From Caldifarciminota bacterium 4484_100 (GTDB lineage: Bacteria > Hydrothermota > Tepidihabitantia > SM23-42): a stretch of 5,707 nucleotides of DNA. The notes under the pieces were generated by a model. That model made no database searches. It had not been told where the DNA came from and was given only the letters and a program-made list of their open reading frames with translations. Position numbers and translations under genes: made by a program. The stretch covers positions 1 to 5,707 of the forward strand of contig MUKB01000119.1 in the NCBI GenBank assembly GCA_002049785.1, written 5' to 3'. Below, piece after piece: positions 1 to 5,343 of this stretch (within the stretch, counting starts at the first letter, position 1; each line of letters begins with the position of its first letter).

Positions 1-37
1 GGACGATATTTCGGAATTGGAAGAGATAATATATTTA

Positions 38-133
38 GTCATTATGTCATTGGTCATTAAGTCATTAAAATCCATTAGTTATTGAATCATTGAAAAATCA
101 TTTGCCATTTAGTCATTATGTCATTAAGTCATT
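38..133. repeat. GTCATT short tandem array, large cluster
   Basis: Exact GTCATT hexamers start at 38, 46, 53, 61, 112, 120 and 128, mostly at an 8-bp period. Degenerate units fill the middle: TCCATT at 71, GTTATT at 78, ATCATT at 86 and 97, and GCCATT at 104. The array therefore looks continuous but eroded in its centre. It is too short and too direct to be a CRISPR array. It resembles a slippage-prone microsatellite or a cluster of protein-binding sites (TAATGAC on the other strand). Confidence 0.65.
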
Positions 134-180
134 GAAAAACCAGACAAACGAGAAAAACCAGATAAACCAAAAAACCAGAG
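134..180. repeat. A-rich tandem repeat, period about 18 bp
   Basis: The block GAAAAACCAGAYAAAC occurs at 134-149 and 152-167 (period 18). It is followed by a partial third copy, AAAAACCAG, at 170-178. On the minus strand, the direction of operon transcription, this reads as repeated CTGGTTTTT runs immediately downstream of the inverted repeat at 181-201. It could therefore contribute U-rich tracts to a terminator. Confidence 0.55.
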
Positions 181-201
181 ATGCTGAACCGAGTTCAGCA
201 T
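181..201 (-). terminator. Perfect 9-bp inverted repeat, possible operon terminator
   Basis: ATGCTGAAC (181-189) and GTTCAGCAT (193-201) are perfect reverse complements separated by a 3-base loop. Read on the minus strand, the hairpin lies about 170 bp past the last convincing stop codon. It is followed after a 6-base spacer by T6 (174-169) and further T-runs. The spacer is longer than in a canonical intrinsic terminator, so this is a weak or atypical call. The palindrome may instead be part of a dispersed repeat family, which fits its repeat-rich setting. Confidence 0.4.
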
Positions 202-250
202 GACAAACACACCATTTCGAATTTCGGAATTCGGATTTGGAAAAGATTTA

Positions 251-272
251 GTCATTAAGTCATTGCGTCATT
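251..272. repeat. GTCATT short tandem array, small cluster
   Basis: Three exact GTCATT hexamers start at 251, 259 and 267 with a strict 8-bp period. They are preceded by a block (221-250) that matches the one preceding the large cluster. This supports duplication of a larger unit rather than chance AT-richness. Confidence 0.6.
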
Positions 273-283
273 ATGGACATTTG

Positions 284-373
284 CTACGGGGCGAGACGCC
301 CTCCCTCGGCTTCCCAGTCCTCTAAATCCTTCCACTTTTCCTTCTTTAGCACAACCGGAGCAAATAGATTCAA
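284..373 (-). CDS. Possible 29-codon ORF after the MBL gene (hypothetical, weak)
   Basis: A minus-strand frame from TTG (373-371) to TAG (286-284) would encode 29 residues, beginning NLFAPVVLKKEKWKDLEDWE. The composition is protein-like: charged, amphipathic, two Trp. Its TTG overlaps the TGA stop of the preceding gene as TTGA, an arrangement that permits coupled translation. Against it: no Shine-Dalgarno is visible, the start is rare, the length is at the level of chance, and the 3' end runs into a small GGGCG/CGCCC hairpin (289-301). It could also be the eroded end of a lost gene. I do not recognise a family. Confidence 0.2.
   Translation of the reverse strand: MNLFAPVVLKKEKWKDLEDWEAEGGRLAP
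289..301. other. Small GC-rich hairpin
   Basis: GGGCG (289-293) and CGCCC (297-301) are reverse complements with a 3-base loop, in an otherwise AT-rich intergenic stretch. No T-run follows on the minus strand, so it is not an obvious terminator. It may be a fragment of a REP-like intergenic element. Confidence 0.35.
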
Positions 374-1200
374 ATCGGCTGGAAAACTGGTTTACGCTCC
401 ACCTCCTTCAGATATCCGAATGGGTTTTTCGGGTCGTGTTCAAATATAAGAAGCCATTGCTGCTTCATCGCCTTTTCCAGAACCTCTTTTTTCTTTTCGA
501 TGATGTCCAGCGGAAAGAGGTCATAGCCCATTATATAGGGAATCTTCAGATGGCTTGTTGTTGGCACAAGATCACCAAAATAGATTGCAGTCCTGTCTTC
601 GGACTGAATCAACACCGATTGATGACCTGCGGTATGGCCATTGGTCAGAATTACATTTATCCCGGGTAGAATTTCTGTATCACCCTCAACAAGTATCAAC
701 TGTCCACGCTCTTCTATCGGAATAAAATTCTCAGGCAGATAACTTGCCCTTGTCCTTTCATTGGGATGTGTGGCATCAAACCACTCTTTTTTTTGAATGA
801 CATATTTAGCGCGGGGAAATGTTGTGGTCAATTTCTTATCTATTACCCTTGTATTACCACCACAATGGTCAAAATGGAGGTGGGTATTTATTACAAAATC
901 GATATCCTCCGGTTCAACCCCGGCACTTCTCAACGAACTCAAAAGTCCATTATCCCTCTCAACCCGGTATATCCCCTTGAATTTTTCGCTCAGCTTCTCC
1001 CCCACCCCGGTGTCAATAAGAACCTTCTTATTACCGGTATCAATCAACAGGCAGTTCAGGGCCAATTTTATACGATTCTGGTCATCCGCTGGATTCAGTT
1101 TATTCCATAGAACCTTAGGTACCACACCGAACATTGCGCCACCATCCAGCCAGAAATTGCCATCCGAGACAATCCTAATCAGAAATTGGCCAAATTTCAT
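370..1200 (-). CDS. MBL-fold metallohydrolase (YtnP / AHL-lactonase-like)
   Basis: This 276-residue protein belongs to the metallo-beta-lactamase fold superfamily. Visible metal-site motifs in the chosen frame are H107-x-H109-x-D111-H112 (THLHFDHCGG), H189 in NGHTAGH, D210 in YFGD and H255 in FEHDP. This is a full two-metal set. The N-terminal FWLDGGAMFGVVPK stretch resembles YtnP/lactonase-type members, which hydrolyse lactones or esters; the true substrate cannot be read from sequence. There is no signal peptide, so it is probably cytosolic. The start is ATG 1200-1198, with GAGGA 5 bases upstream and 11 bp after the B12-subunit stop. An in-frame ATG at 1281 would add 27 residues antisense-free but lying within the previous gene, with no ribosome site, so it was not used. 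It is the last convincing gene of the operon; a link to acyl-CoA or acyl-thioester chemistry is only inferred from position. Confidence 0.88.
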   Translation of the reverse strand: MKFGQFLIRIVSDGNFWLDGGAMFGVVPKVLWNKLNPADDQNRIKLALNCLLIDTGNKKVLIDTGVGEKLSEKFKGIYRVERDNGLLSSLRSAGVEPEDIDFVINTHLHFDHCGGNTRVIDKKLTTTFPRAKYVIQKKEWFDATHPNERTRASYLPENFIPIEERGQLILVEGDTEILPGINVILTNGHTAGHQSVLIQSEDRTAIYFGDLVPTTSHLKIPYIMGYDLFPLDIIEKKKEVLEKAMKQQWLLIFEHDPKNPFGYLKEVERKPVFQPI

Positions 1201-1204
1201 ACTA

Positions 1205-1209
1205 TCCTC
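1205..1209 (-). promoter_or_regulatory. Ribosome binding site deciding the MBL start
   Basis: GAGGA on the minus strand lies 4 bases before ATG 1200-1198, in the 11-bp gap after the previous stop. It supports this start over the upstream ATG at 1281, which has no comparable motif. Confidence 0.75.
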
Positions 1210-1211
1210 TA

Positions 1212-1649
1212 TTATTTCCGACGCCTCTTCTTCTGCACCTTTACCCTCTTCTTTCCGGTCTTCACATTCTCCTTTAGCCATTTGATTATCTCGGTGGTTG
1301 GGGTTCCTGGACCGAAGAGTTTCTTCACCCCTTTCTTTTCGAGTTTCTTCATATCATCCGCTGGTATAATACCACCACCAACTACGATAATTCGCTGTGC
1401 CCTTTTCTTCTTAAGGAGTTCCAGAACCTTAGGAAAGATCGTCATATGTGCCCCAGAAAGGATCGAAAGGCCAATCACATCCACATCTTCCTGAATTGCG
1501 GCCTCAACAATGGCCTCAGGACTCTGGTGAAGGCCGGTGTAAATCACCTCCATCCCGGCATCACGCAATGCTGCCGCCACGACCTTGGCACCACGGTCAT
1601 GACCATCAAGACCGGGTTTGGCAACCAAAACTCGAATCTTTTTATCCAT
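1212..1649 (-). CDS. Cobalamin-binding small subunit of acyl-CoA mutase
   Basis: This 145-residue protein matches the B12-binding (Rossmann-like) domain of the methylmalonyl-CoA mutase family, encoded here as a separate subunit. It carries D15-x-H17-x-x-G20 (GLDGHDRG), in which H17 is the expected lower-axial cobalt ligand. It also has the SxL motif at S62-I63-L64 (GLSILSGAH) and the glycine-rich VVGGGIIP at about 89-96, which packs around the nucleotide tail. Together with the catalytic subunit encoded just upstream, it should form the adenosylcobalamin-dependent mutase in the cytosol. The split layout resembles IcmA/IcmB and archaeal mutases. The start at 1649 is supported by GAGGAG five bases upstream, and the gap to the large subunit is only 19 bp. 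Oddity: the last 20 residues contain 12 Lys/Arg, extending past the end of the usual domain. Confidence 0.94.
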   Translation of the reverse strand: MDKKIRVLVAKPGLDGHDRGAKVVAAALRDAGMEVIYTGLHQSPEAIVEAAIQEDVDVIGLSILSGAHMTIFPKVLELLKKKRAQRIIVVGGGIIPADDMKKLEKKGVKKLFGPGTPTTEIIKWLKENVKTGKKRVKVQKKRRRK

Positions 1650-1654
1650 CTCTG

Positions 1655-1660
1655 CTCCTC
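1655..1660 (-). promoter_or_regulatory. Ribosome binding site for the B12 subunit
   Basis: GAGGAG on the minus strand sits five bases before ATG 1649-1647, in the 19-bp gap after the mutase large-subunit stop. It is a strong site, consistent with high and matched expression of the two subunits. Confidence 0.75.
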
Positions 1661-1668
1661 ATTTTCTT

Positions 1669-3300
1669 TTAAAATATGATCGGTTCGTGATATTCACCAA
1701 ACTCTTCTTTCATCGTATTACAGATTTCACCAATTGTCGCATAAACCCTTACACAATCAAGAATTCTGGGCATAAGATTCTCACCATCCCGTGCCGCCTT
1801 GCGTAAAAGTCGAAGGCTCTCCTTCACCTTCCGATTATTCCTCTCCTGCTTCACCTTTTTCAATGCCTTTTTCTGGTTGCGCTCCACCTCGGGTGGTATC
1901 TTGAGAATCTCAATATCCGCCGGTTTATCCTCCTGGAATATATTTATCCCCACATGGAACCGCTCCTTCTTCTCCAGGGAACGCTGGTACTCATACGCAC
2001 TGCGGGAAATCTCACGCTGGAAAAAACCCTTTTCAATTGCGCGTAATACTCCACCCAGTTTTTCAATCTTGTTGAAGTATTCATAAGCACCCTTTTCCAA
2101 CTCGTTGGTCAACGACTCGATGTAGTATGAACCTCCAAGAGGATCGATCGTGCTCGCGACCCCGGTTTCATAGGCAATCAACTGCTGGGTGCGCAGGGCA
2201 ATCTTCACCGCCTTCTCTGTAGGCAGGGCATAGGTTTCATCCATTGAATTTGTATGGAGTGATTGGGTTCCTCCAAGCACCGCAGCCAGTGCCTGAAATG
2301 CAGTGCGAATGATATTGTTTTCTGGTTGCTGGGCGGTAAGGGTACACCCTGCGGTCTGGGTGTGGAACCTCATTAAAAAGGAGCGGGGATTCTGGGCATT
2401 ATATTTATCACGCATAACCCGTGACCAGATTCTTCGTGCGGCCCGATACTTCGCAATCTCCTCAAAGAAATCGAGATGGGAGTTGAAGAAGAAAGAGAGC
2501 CGGGGTGCAAATTTATCTACCGCAAGTCCCCGTTTTATTCCATACTCTACATAGGTGAATCCATTCGCCAGGGTAAAGGCAAGTTCCTGCAGGGCTGTAG
2601 AACCCGCCTCACGGATATGATATCCGGAGATAGAAATCGTATTCCACTTTGGAACATTCTCTGAACAGTATTCAAGAATATCGGTGATGATTCGCATTGA
2701 AGGTTCGGGTGGATAGATCCAGGTCTTCTGTGCCTGATACTCCTTGAGCATATCGTTCTGAATTGTGCCGGTCAGGATATGGGCAGGAACACCCTGTTTT
2801 TCACCCACTGCAATATACATCGCCAGAAGAATCGCTGCGGGCGGATTGATCGTCATCGATGTTGAGATCCTGTCCAATGGTATTCCATCAAAGATTATCT
2901 CCATATCCCTCAGGGTATCAACCGCAACCCCGCATTTTCCGACCTCACCACGTGAGAATGGGTCATCCGAATCCCGACCATAGAGCGTAGGAAAATCAAA
3001 TGCTACAGACAGACCGGTCTGACCATGTTTTAACAGGTATTTGTAACGTCTATTGGTATCCTTTGGTGTGCCGAATCCGGAAAATTGACGCATCGTCCAG
3101 AGACGACCCCGGTACATATTGGTATAGACACCACGGGTAAACGGAAATTCTCCGGGATATCCCAGATCCCTTTCATAGTCGAAGAATTCACAATCGTCAG
3201 GGGTGTAGAGCGGCTTCACCGGGATTCCAGAAATCGTTTTAAACTTAAAATCCCGCTCCTTACAGTTTTTCAATTTCTTTTCCCAATTCTCTCGACTCAT
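1669..3300 (-). CDS. Acyl-CoA mutase large subunit (methylmalonyl-CoA mutase family, isobutyryl-CoA mutase-like active site)
   Basis: This 543-residue TIM-barrel catalytic subunit belongs to the adenosylcobalamin-dependent methylmalonyl-CoA mutase family and lacks the B12 domain, which the next gene supplies. Family motifs include [11 protein letters not shown] (68-78), [11 protein letters not shown] (178-188), SGYHI (225-229; Y227 and H228 match catalytic Tyr243/His244 of Propionibacterium MutB), [18 protein letters not shown] (312-329), [16 protein letters not shown] (347-362) and [14 protein letters not shown] (382-395). The positions that choose substrate are F73 and Q191. These align with MutB Tyr89/Arg207 at exactly the same 118-residue spacing and match isobutyryl-CoA mutase Phe80/Gln198. 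A100 occupies the place where 2-hydroxyisobutyryl-CoA mutase has Asp. Isobutyryl-CoA/n-butyryl-CoA interconversion is therefore the more likely reaction; methylmalonyl-CoA mutase is the generic family name. The start at 3300 is set by GGAGGA. The length is near that of IcmA-type subunits. Confidence 0.95.
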   Translation of the reverse strand: MSRENWEKKLKNCKERDFKFKTISGIPVKPLYTPDDCEFFDYERDLGYPGEFPFTRGVYTNMYRGRLWTMRQFSGFGTPKDTNRRYKYLLKHGQTGLSVAFDFPTLYGRDSDDPFSRGEVGKCGVAVDTLRDMEIIFDGIPLDRISTSMTINPPAAILLAMYIAVGEKQGVPAHILTGTIQNDMLKEYQAQKTWIYPPEPSMRIITDILEYCSENVPKWNTISISGYHIREAGSTALQELAFTLANGFTYVEYGIKRGLAVDKFAPRLSFFFNSHLDFFEEIAKYRAARRIWSRVMRDKYNAQNPRSFLMRFHTQTAGCTLTAQQPENNIIRTAFQALAAVLGGTQSLHTNSMDETYALPTEKAVKIALRTQQLIAYETGVASTIDPLGGSYYIESLTNELEKGAYEYFNKIEKLGGVLRAIEKGFFQREISRSAYEYQRSLEKKERFHVGINIFQEDKPADIEILKIPPEVERNQKKALKKVKQERNNRKVKESLRLLRKAARDGENLMPRILDCVRVYATIGEICNTMKEEFGEYHEPIIF

Positions 3301-3303
3301 AGT

Positions 3304-3309
3304 TCCTCC
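3304..3309 (-). promoter_or_regulatory. Ribosome binding site for the mutase large subunit
   Basis: GGAGGA on the minus strand ends three bases before ATG 3300-3298 (GGAGG core, 4-base spacing). It is a near-consensus Shine-Dalgarno and fixes the start of the mutase gene. Confidence 0.75.
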
Positions 3310-3329
3310 ACTCTTTCGTTTTCAAATTC

Positions 3330-3350
3330 ACCAGGGTGCAGACGCCTGGT
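3330..3350 (-). other. Inverted repeat between meaB and the mutase gene
   Basis: ACCAGG (3330-3335) and CCTGGT (3345-3350) are reverse complements around a 9-base loop, in the only sizeable gap inside the operon (3301-3359). On the minus-strand transcript it would form a 6-bp hairpin about 20 bases ahead of the mutase ribosome site. It is not followed by a T-run, so it is not a terminator. It could stabilise or mark processing of the mutase mRNA, or be chance. Confidence 0.3.
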
Positions 3351-3359
3351 CATAAAAAG

Positions 3360-4169
3360 TCAGAAAACAAATCCCGAATTCCTCAAAATCTTCTCCGCAA
3401 CATCGAATGGATTTCTTCGACGATTATAGATATCATCGATAATCTTTTTCAACCCCGGCTGGGTGGTCAACCTTTTATGGAGATCAGCCCTGATCCTTTC
3501 TTCAATCAATTCATTTATCCTTGAGAAAAGTCGCTCTTTTCTTGCGGATTCAAGTTTACCACTGCGGGTCAAGTATCTGCGGTGCTCTTCAATCCGGACA
3601 ACGACCTGGTCGACACCATCTCCGGTGGTAGCAATCGTCTTGATAATAGGATATGACCAGCCCGGCACCGCACCCACAACAGCTGTAGTATCGCAGACCT
3701 GGGCGATATCCAGTTCTACCTGCCCCACACCTATCGTCTCAATCAGGATATAATCCATACCCGCAGCATCCAGAACCAGGGCGACATCCTTTGTCTTCTG
3801 GGCAAGACCACCAAGGCTCCCCCTTGAAGCCATAGAACGGATAAAGACATTCTTATTCAGGGCAAGGTCGGTCATCCTCACCCGGTCACCGAGCAGGGCA
3901 CCACCGGAAAAGGGTGAGGTCGGATCAACCGCAATTATACCAATCCGCTTTTTCTTTTTTAATAAGAGTTTGGCAATCGCATTTACCAATGTAGACTTTC
4001 CTGCGCCGGGTGGACCGGTAATGCCGACATAGTATGCCTTGCCACTGGACCGAAAGAGTTTCTTCAATAATGTATAATCAGAATCGTTCTCAACTATGGT
4101 TATCGCCCGGGCAATGGCGGGCTTACTGCCCTTCAGAATATCCTTGAGAAACTTATTTAGTGACTTCAT
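3360..4169 (-). CDS. MeaB/ArgK-family GTPase, mutase chaperone, with internal loss of the NKxD segment
   Basis: This protein of 269 residues belongs to the MeaB (ArgK) family: P-loop GTPases that load and protect adenosylcobalamin-dependent acyl-CoA mutases. Intact parts are the N-terminal helices with AIARAITIVEN (18-28), Walker A GPPGAGKS (52-59), AVDPTSPFSGGALLGDRVRM (80-99), the MASRGSLGGLA segment (113-123), IETIGVGQVE (143-152) and the C-terminal dimerisation helices (about 183-269). Family members usually run about 310-330 residues. Here VPG (168-170) joins directly to WSYPIIKTIA (171-180). The region that should lie between them, about 45-50 residues including the NKxD guanine-specificity motif, is absent, with the frame preserved. 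Guanine selectivity, and perhaps hydrolysis, may be lost. The start ATG 4169 overlaps the upstream gene by 17 bp, has only a weak ribosome site, and gives the expected N-terminus. Its neighbour confirms the mutase partner; MeaI of isobutyryl-CoA mutases is the closer functional analogue. Confidence 0.9.
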   Translation of the reverse strand: MKSLNKFLKDILKGSKPAIARAITIVENDSDYTLLKKLFRSSGKAYYVGITGPPGAGKSTLVNAIAKLLLKKKKRIGIIAVDPTSPFSGGALLGDRVRMTDLALNKNVFIRSMASRGSLGGLAQKTKDVALVLDAAGMDYILIETIGVGQVELDIAQVCDTTAVVGAVPGWSYPIIKTIATTGDGVDQVVVRIEEHRRYLTRSGKLESARKERLFSRINELIEERIRADLHKRLTTQPGLKKIIDDIYNRRRNPFDVAEKILRNSGFVF

Positions 4170-5343
4170 ACAGTATCTCGGATACCGCCAGTACCGGGAT
4201 CTCCTTGCCCATCGACTTCAATGTCTCCTCAAACATCTGCAGACAATAAGGGCAGGCAACTGCAATCACCTCCGCACCGGTTTCGAGAAGCTGATTAACC
4301 CGGACATCGGCAATCCTTTCGTCTTTATCCCAGTCCTGCCATAATGCACCGCCTCCCGCACCACAACAGAGACTGAGGTTGCGACAGAACTCCTCGACTT
4401 CAAGCAATTCCAGGCCGGGGATACTACGGAGAACTGCGCGCGGCTCTTCATAAATACCATTCTGCCTTCCTAAGGTGCAGGGGTCATGATAAACCACCTT
4501 TTTCTCAAAACGCCTTCCAGGAACAATCTTCCCTTCAGCAAGGAGTCGGGCGAGTATCTGGGTGATGTGGAATATTTCAAATTCGCCACCGAATTCCGGA
4601 TACTCATTCTTGAATGTGGTATAACAGTGTGGTGATGTAGTAATGACCTTTTTTACATCATTCTGTCTGAAGAGCTCTATATTCCTCTTCGCCAACTCCT
4701 GATAGACCTTCTCCGCGCCGATCCTCCTCAATGCCTCACCACAACAGTTCTCTTTTTCACCGAGGATACCAAAGGAGACACCAGCAGTGCGTAGAAGCTG
4801 GGCAGTGGACCGGGCGACATTCTGAAGCCTTGAATCATAGGCAGGGATACAACAGGGAAAATAGAGGTATTCCATTTCCTGGTTATAGTATTTAAGGTCA
4901 AGGGGCCTTGCCCAATCACCCCTCTTTTCCGGAGGCTCGCCCAGAGGGTTGCCCACATTCTTCAATTTCTGAACAACCGATTTGAGGGTATCAGGATAGG
5001 AACCAAAATCAACAAGGATACGCCGTGCCGCCCTCAGGATTGCAGGTATATTGACCCCGAGCGGACACTGCTCAATACAGGCCTCACAACCCACACACCG
5101 GTAGATACGATCCACCTCACGGGCAAGCTCTTCTTTCTCTTCACTGCTTGCGAGTAAACCCAACAGGGTCTCAATGCCCAAGCGATGGACTGGGAATTCA
5201 TAGGTACCCACCTGAAACCAGGGACAGACACTGCTACATTTACCGCACTGATAACATTTATAGGCATCCTGTGCCCCTTCTTCAATCAGGGCATCTCGAA
5301 TCTCGGAATTTATTTCAATAACCAAATTCTTTTTAGTTGGCAA
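4153..5343 (-). CDS. HdrD-like iron-sulfur protein (HdrC + HdrB fusion, two CCG domains)
   Basis: This 396-residue protein combines an HdrC-like ferredoxin part with an HdrB-like part. Two 4Fe-4S motifs are visible: C30-x2-C33-x2-C36-x3-C40 ([11 protein letters not shown]) and C83-x2-C86-x2-C89-x3-C93 ([11 protein letters not shown]). The first CCG domain has CC164/165, CC200/201 and only one Cys (C240, SPHCYTTF) where the canonical CxxC would be. The second is canonical: C289-x36-CC326/327-x36-C364-x2-C367, the type that binds the noncubane cluster in HdrB. There is no signal or membrane segment, so it is probably cytosolic. The start chosen is TTG 5343-5341, preceded by GGAGGTG; the gene overlaps hdrA by 11 bp, indicating coupled translation. 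It probably passes electrons with HdrA between a carrier and a disulfide or other acceptor; the real substrate is unknown, and methanogen CoM-S-S-CoB is not implied. Confidence 0.88.
   Translation of the reverse strand: MPTKKNLVIEINSEIRDALIEEGAQDAYKCYQCGKCSSVCPWFQVGTYEFPVHRLGIETLLGLLASSEEKEELAREVDRIYRCVGCEACIEQCPLGVNIPAILRAARRILVDFGSYPDTLKSVVQKLKNVGNPLGEPPEKRGDWARPLDLKYYNQEMEYLYFPCCIPAYDSRLQNVARSTAQLLRTAGVSFGILGEKENCCGEALRRIGAEKVYQELAKRNIELFRQNDVKKVITTSPHCYTTFKNEYPEFGGEFEIFHITQILARLLAEGKIVPGRRFEKKVVYHDPCTLGRQNGIYEEPRAVLRSIPGLELLEVEEFCRNLSLCCGAGGGALWQDWDKDERIADVRVNQLLETGAEVIAVACPYCLQMFEETLKSMGKEIPVLAVSEILYEVTK

Larger units (their letters stand above)
8..272. repeat. Compound AT-rich intergenic repeat region
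   Basis: This non-coding stretch downstream of the operon is built from recurring blocks. The 11-mer ATTTCGGAATT occurs at 8-18 and 221-231, and both copies are followed by a GGAAGAGAT/GGAAAAGAT block and then TTTAGTCATTA (34-44 and 247-257). This makes two diverged copies of a larger unit about 213 bp apart. TTTAGTCATTA occurs a third time at 108-118, and the 18-mer TTTAGTCATTATGTCATT is identical at 34-51 and 108-125. No open frame with protein-like composition was found on either strand. It could be a dispersed intergenic repeat family; its function is unknown. Confidence 0.7.

Noticed and set aside
38..133. CRISPR array
   Set aside because: The repeat unit is 6-8 bp with no unique spacers of 25-40 bp, and no cas genes are present.
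1201..1281. Longer MBL protein starting at ATG 1281 (303 residues)
   Set aside because: The extra 27 residues are a low-complexity Glu/Lys run lying over the B12-subunit tail in another frame, no ribosome site precedes 1281, and ATG 1200 has a good one and begins at the normal family N-terminus.
1669..3300. 2-hydroxyisobutyryl-CoA mutase
   Set aside because: That enzyme has Ile and Asp at the positions aligned to F73 and A100 here, so its signature is absent.
436..3753. Many plus-strand open frames of 60-160 codons opposite the operon
   Set aside because: They lie antisense to strongly supported genes, have no family motifs and show composition expected of shadow frames.
3360..4169. Frameshift or pseudogene explanation for short meaB
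   Set aside because: Both flanks of the missing segment are in one frame with good family matches to the end, so the difference is an in-frame absence rather than a frameshift. It could still be a deletion or assembly artefact.
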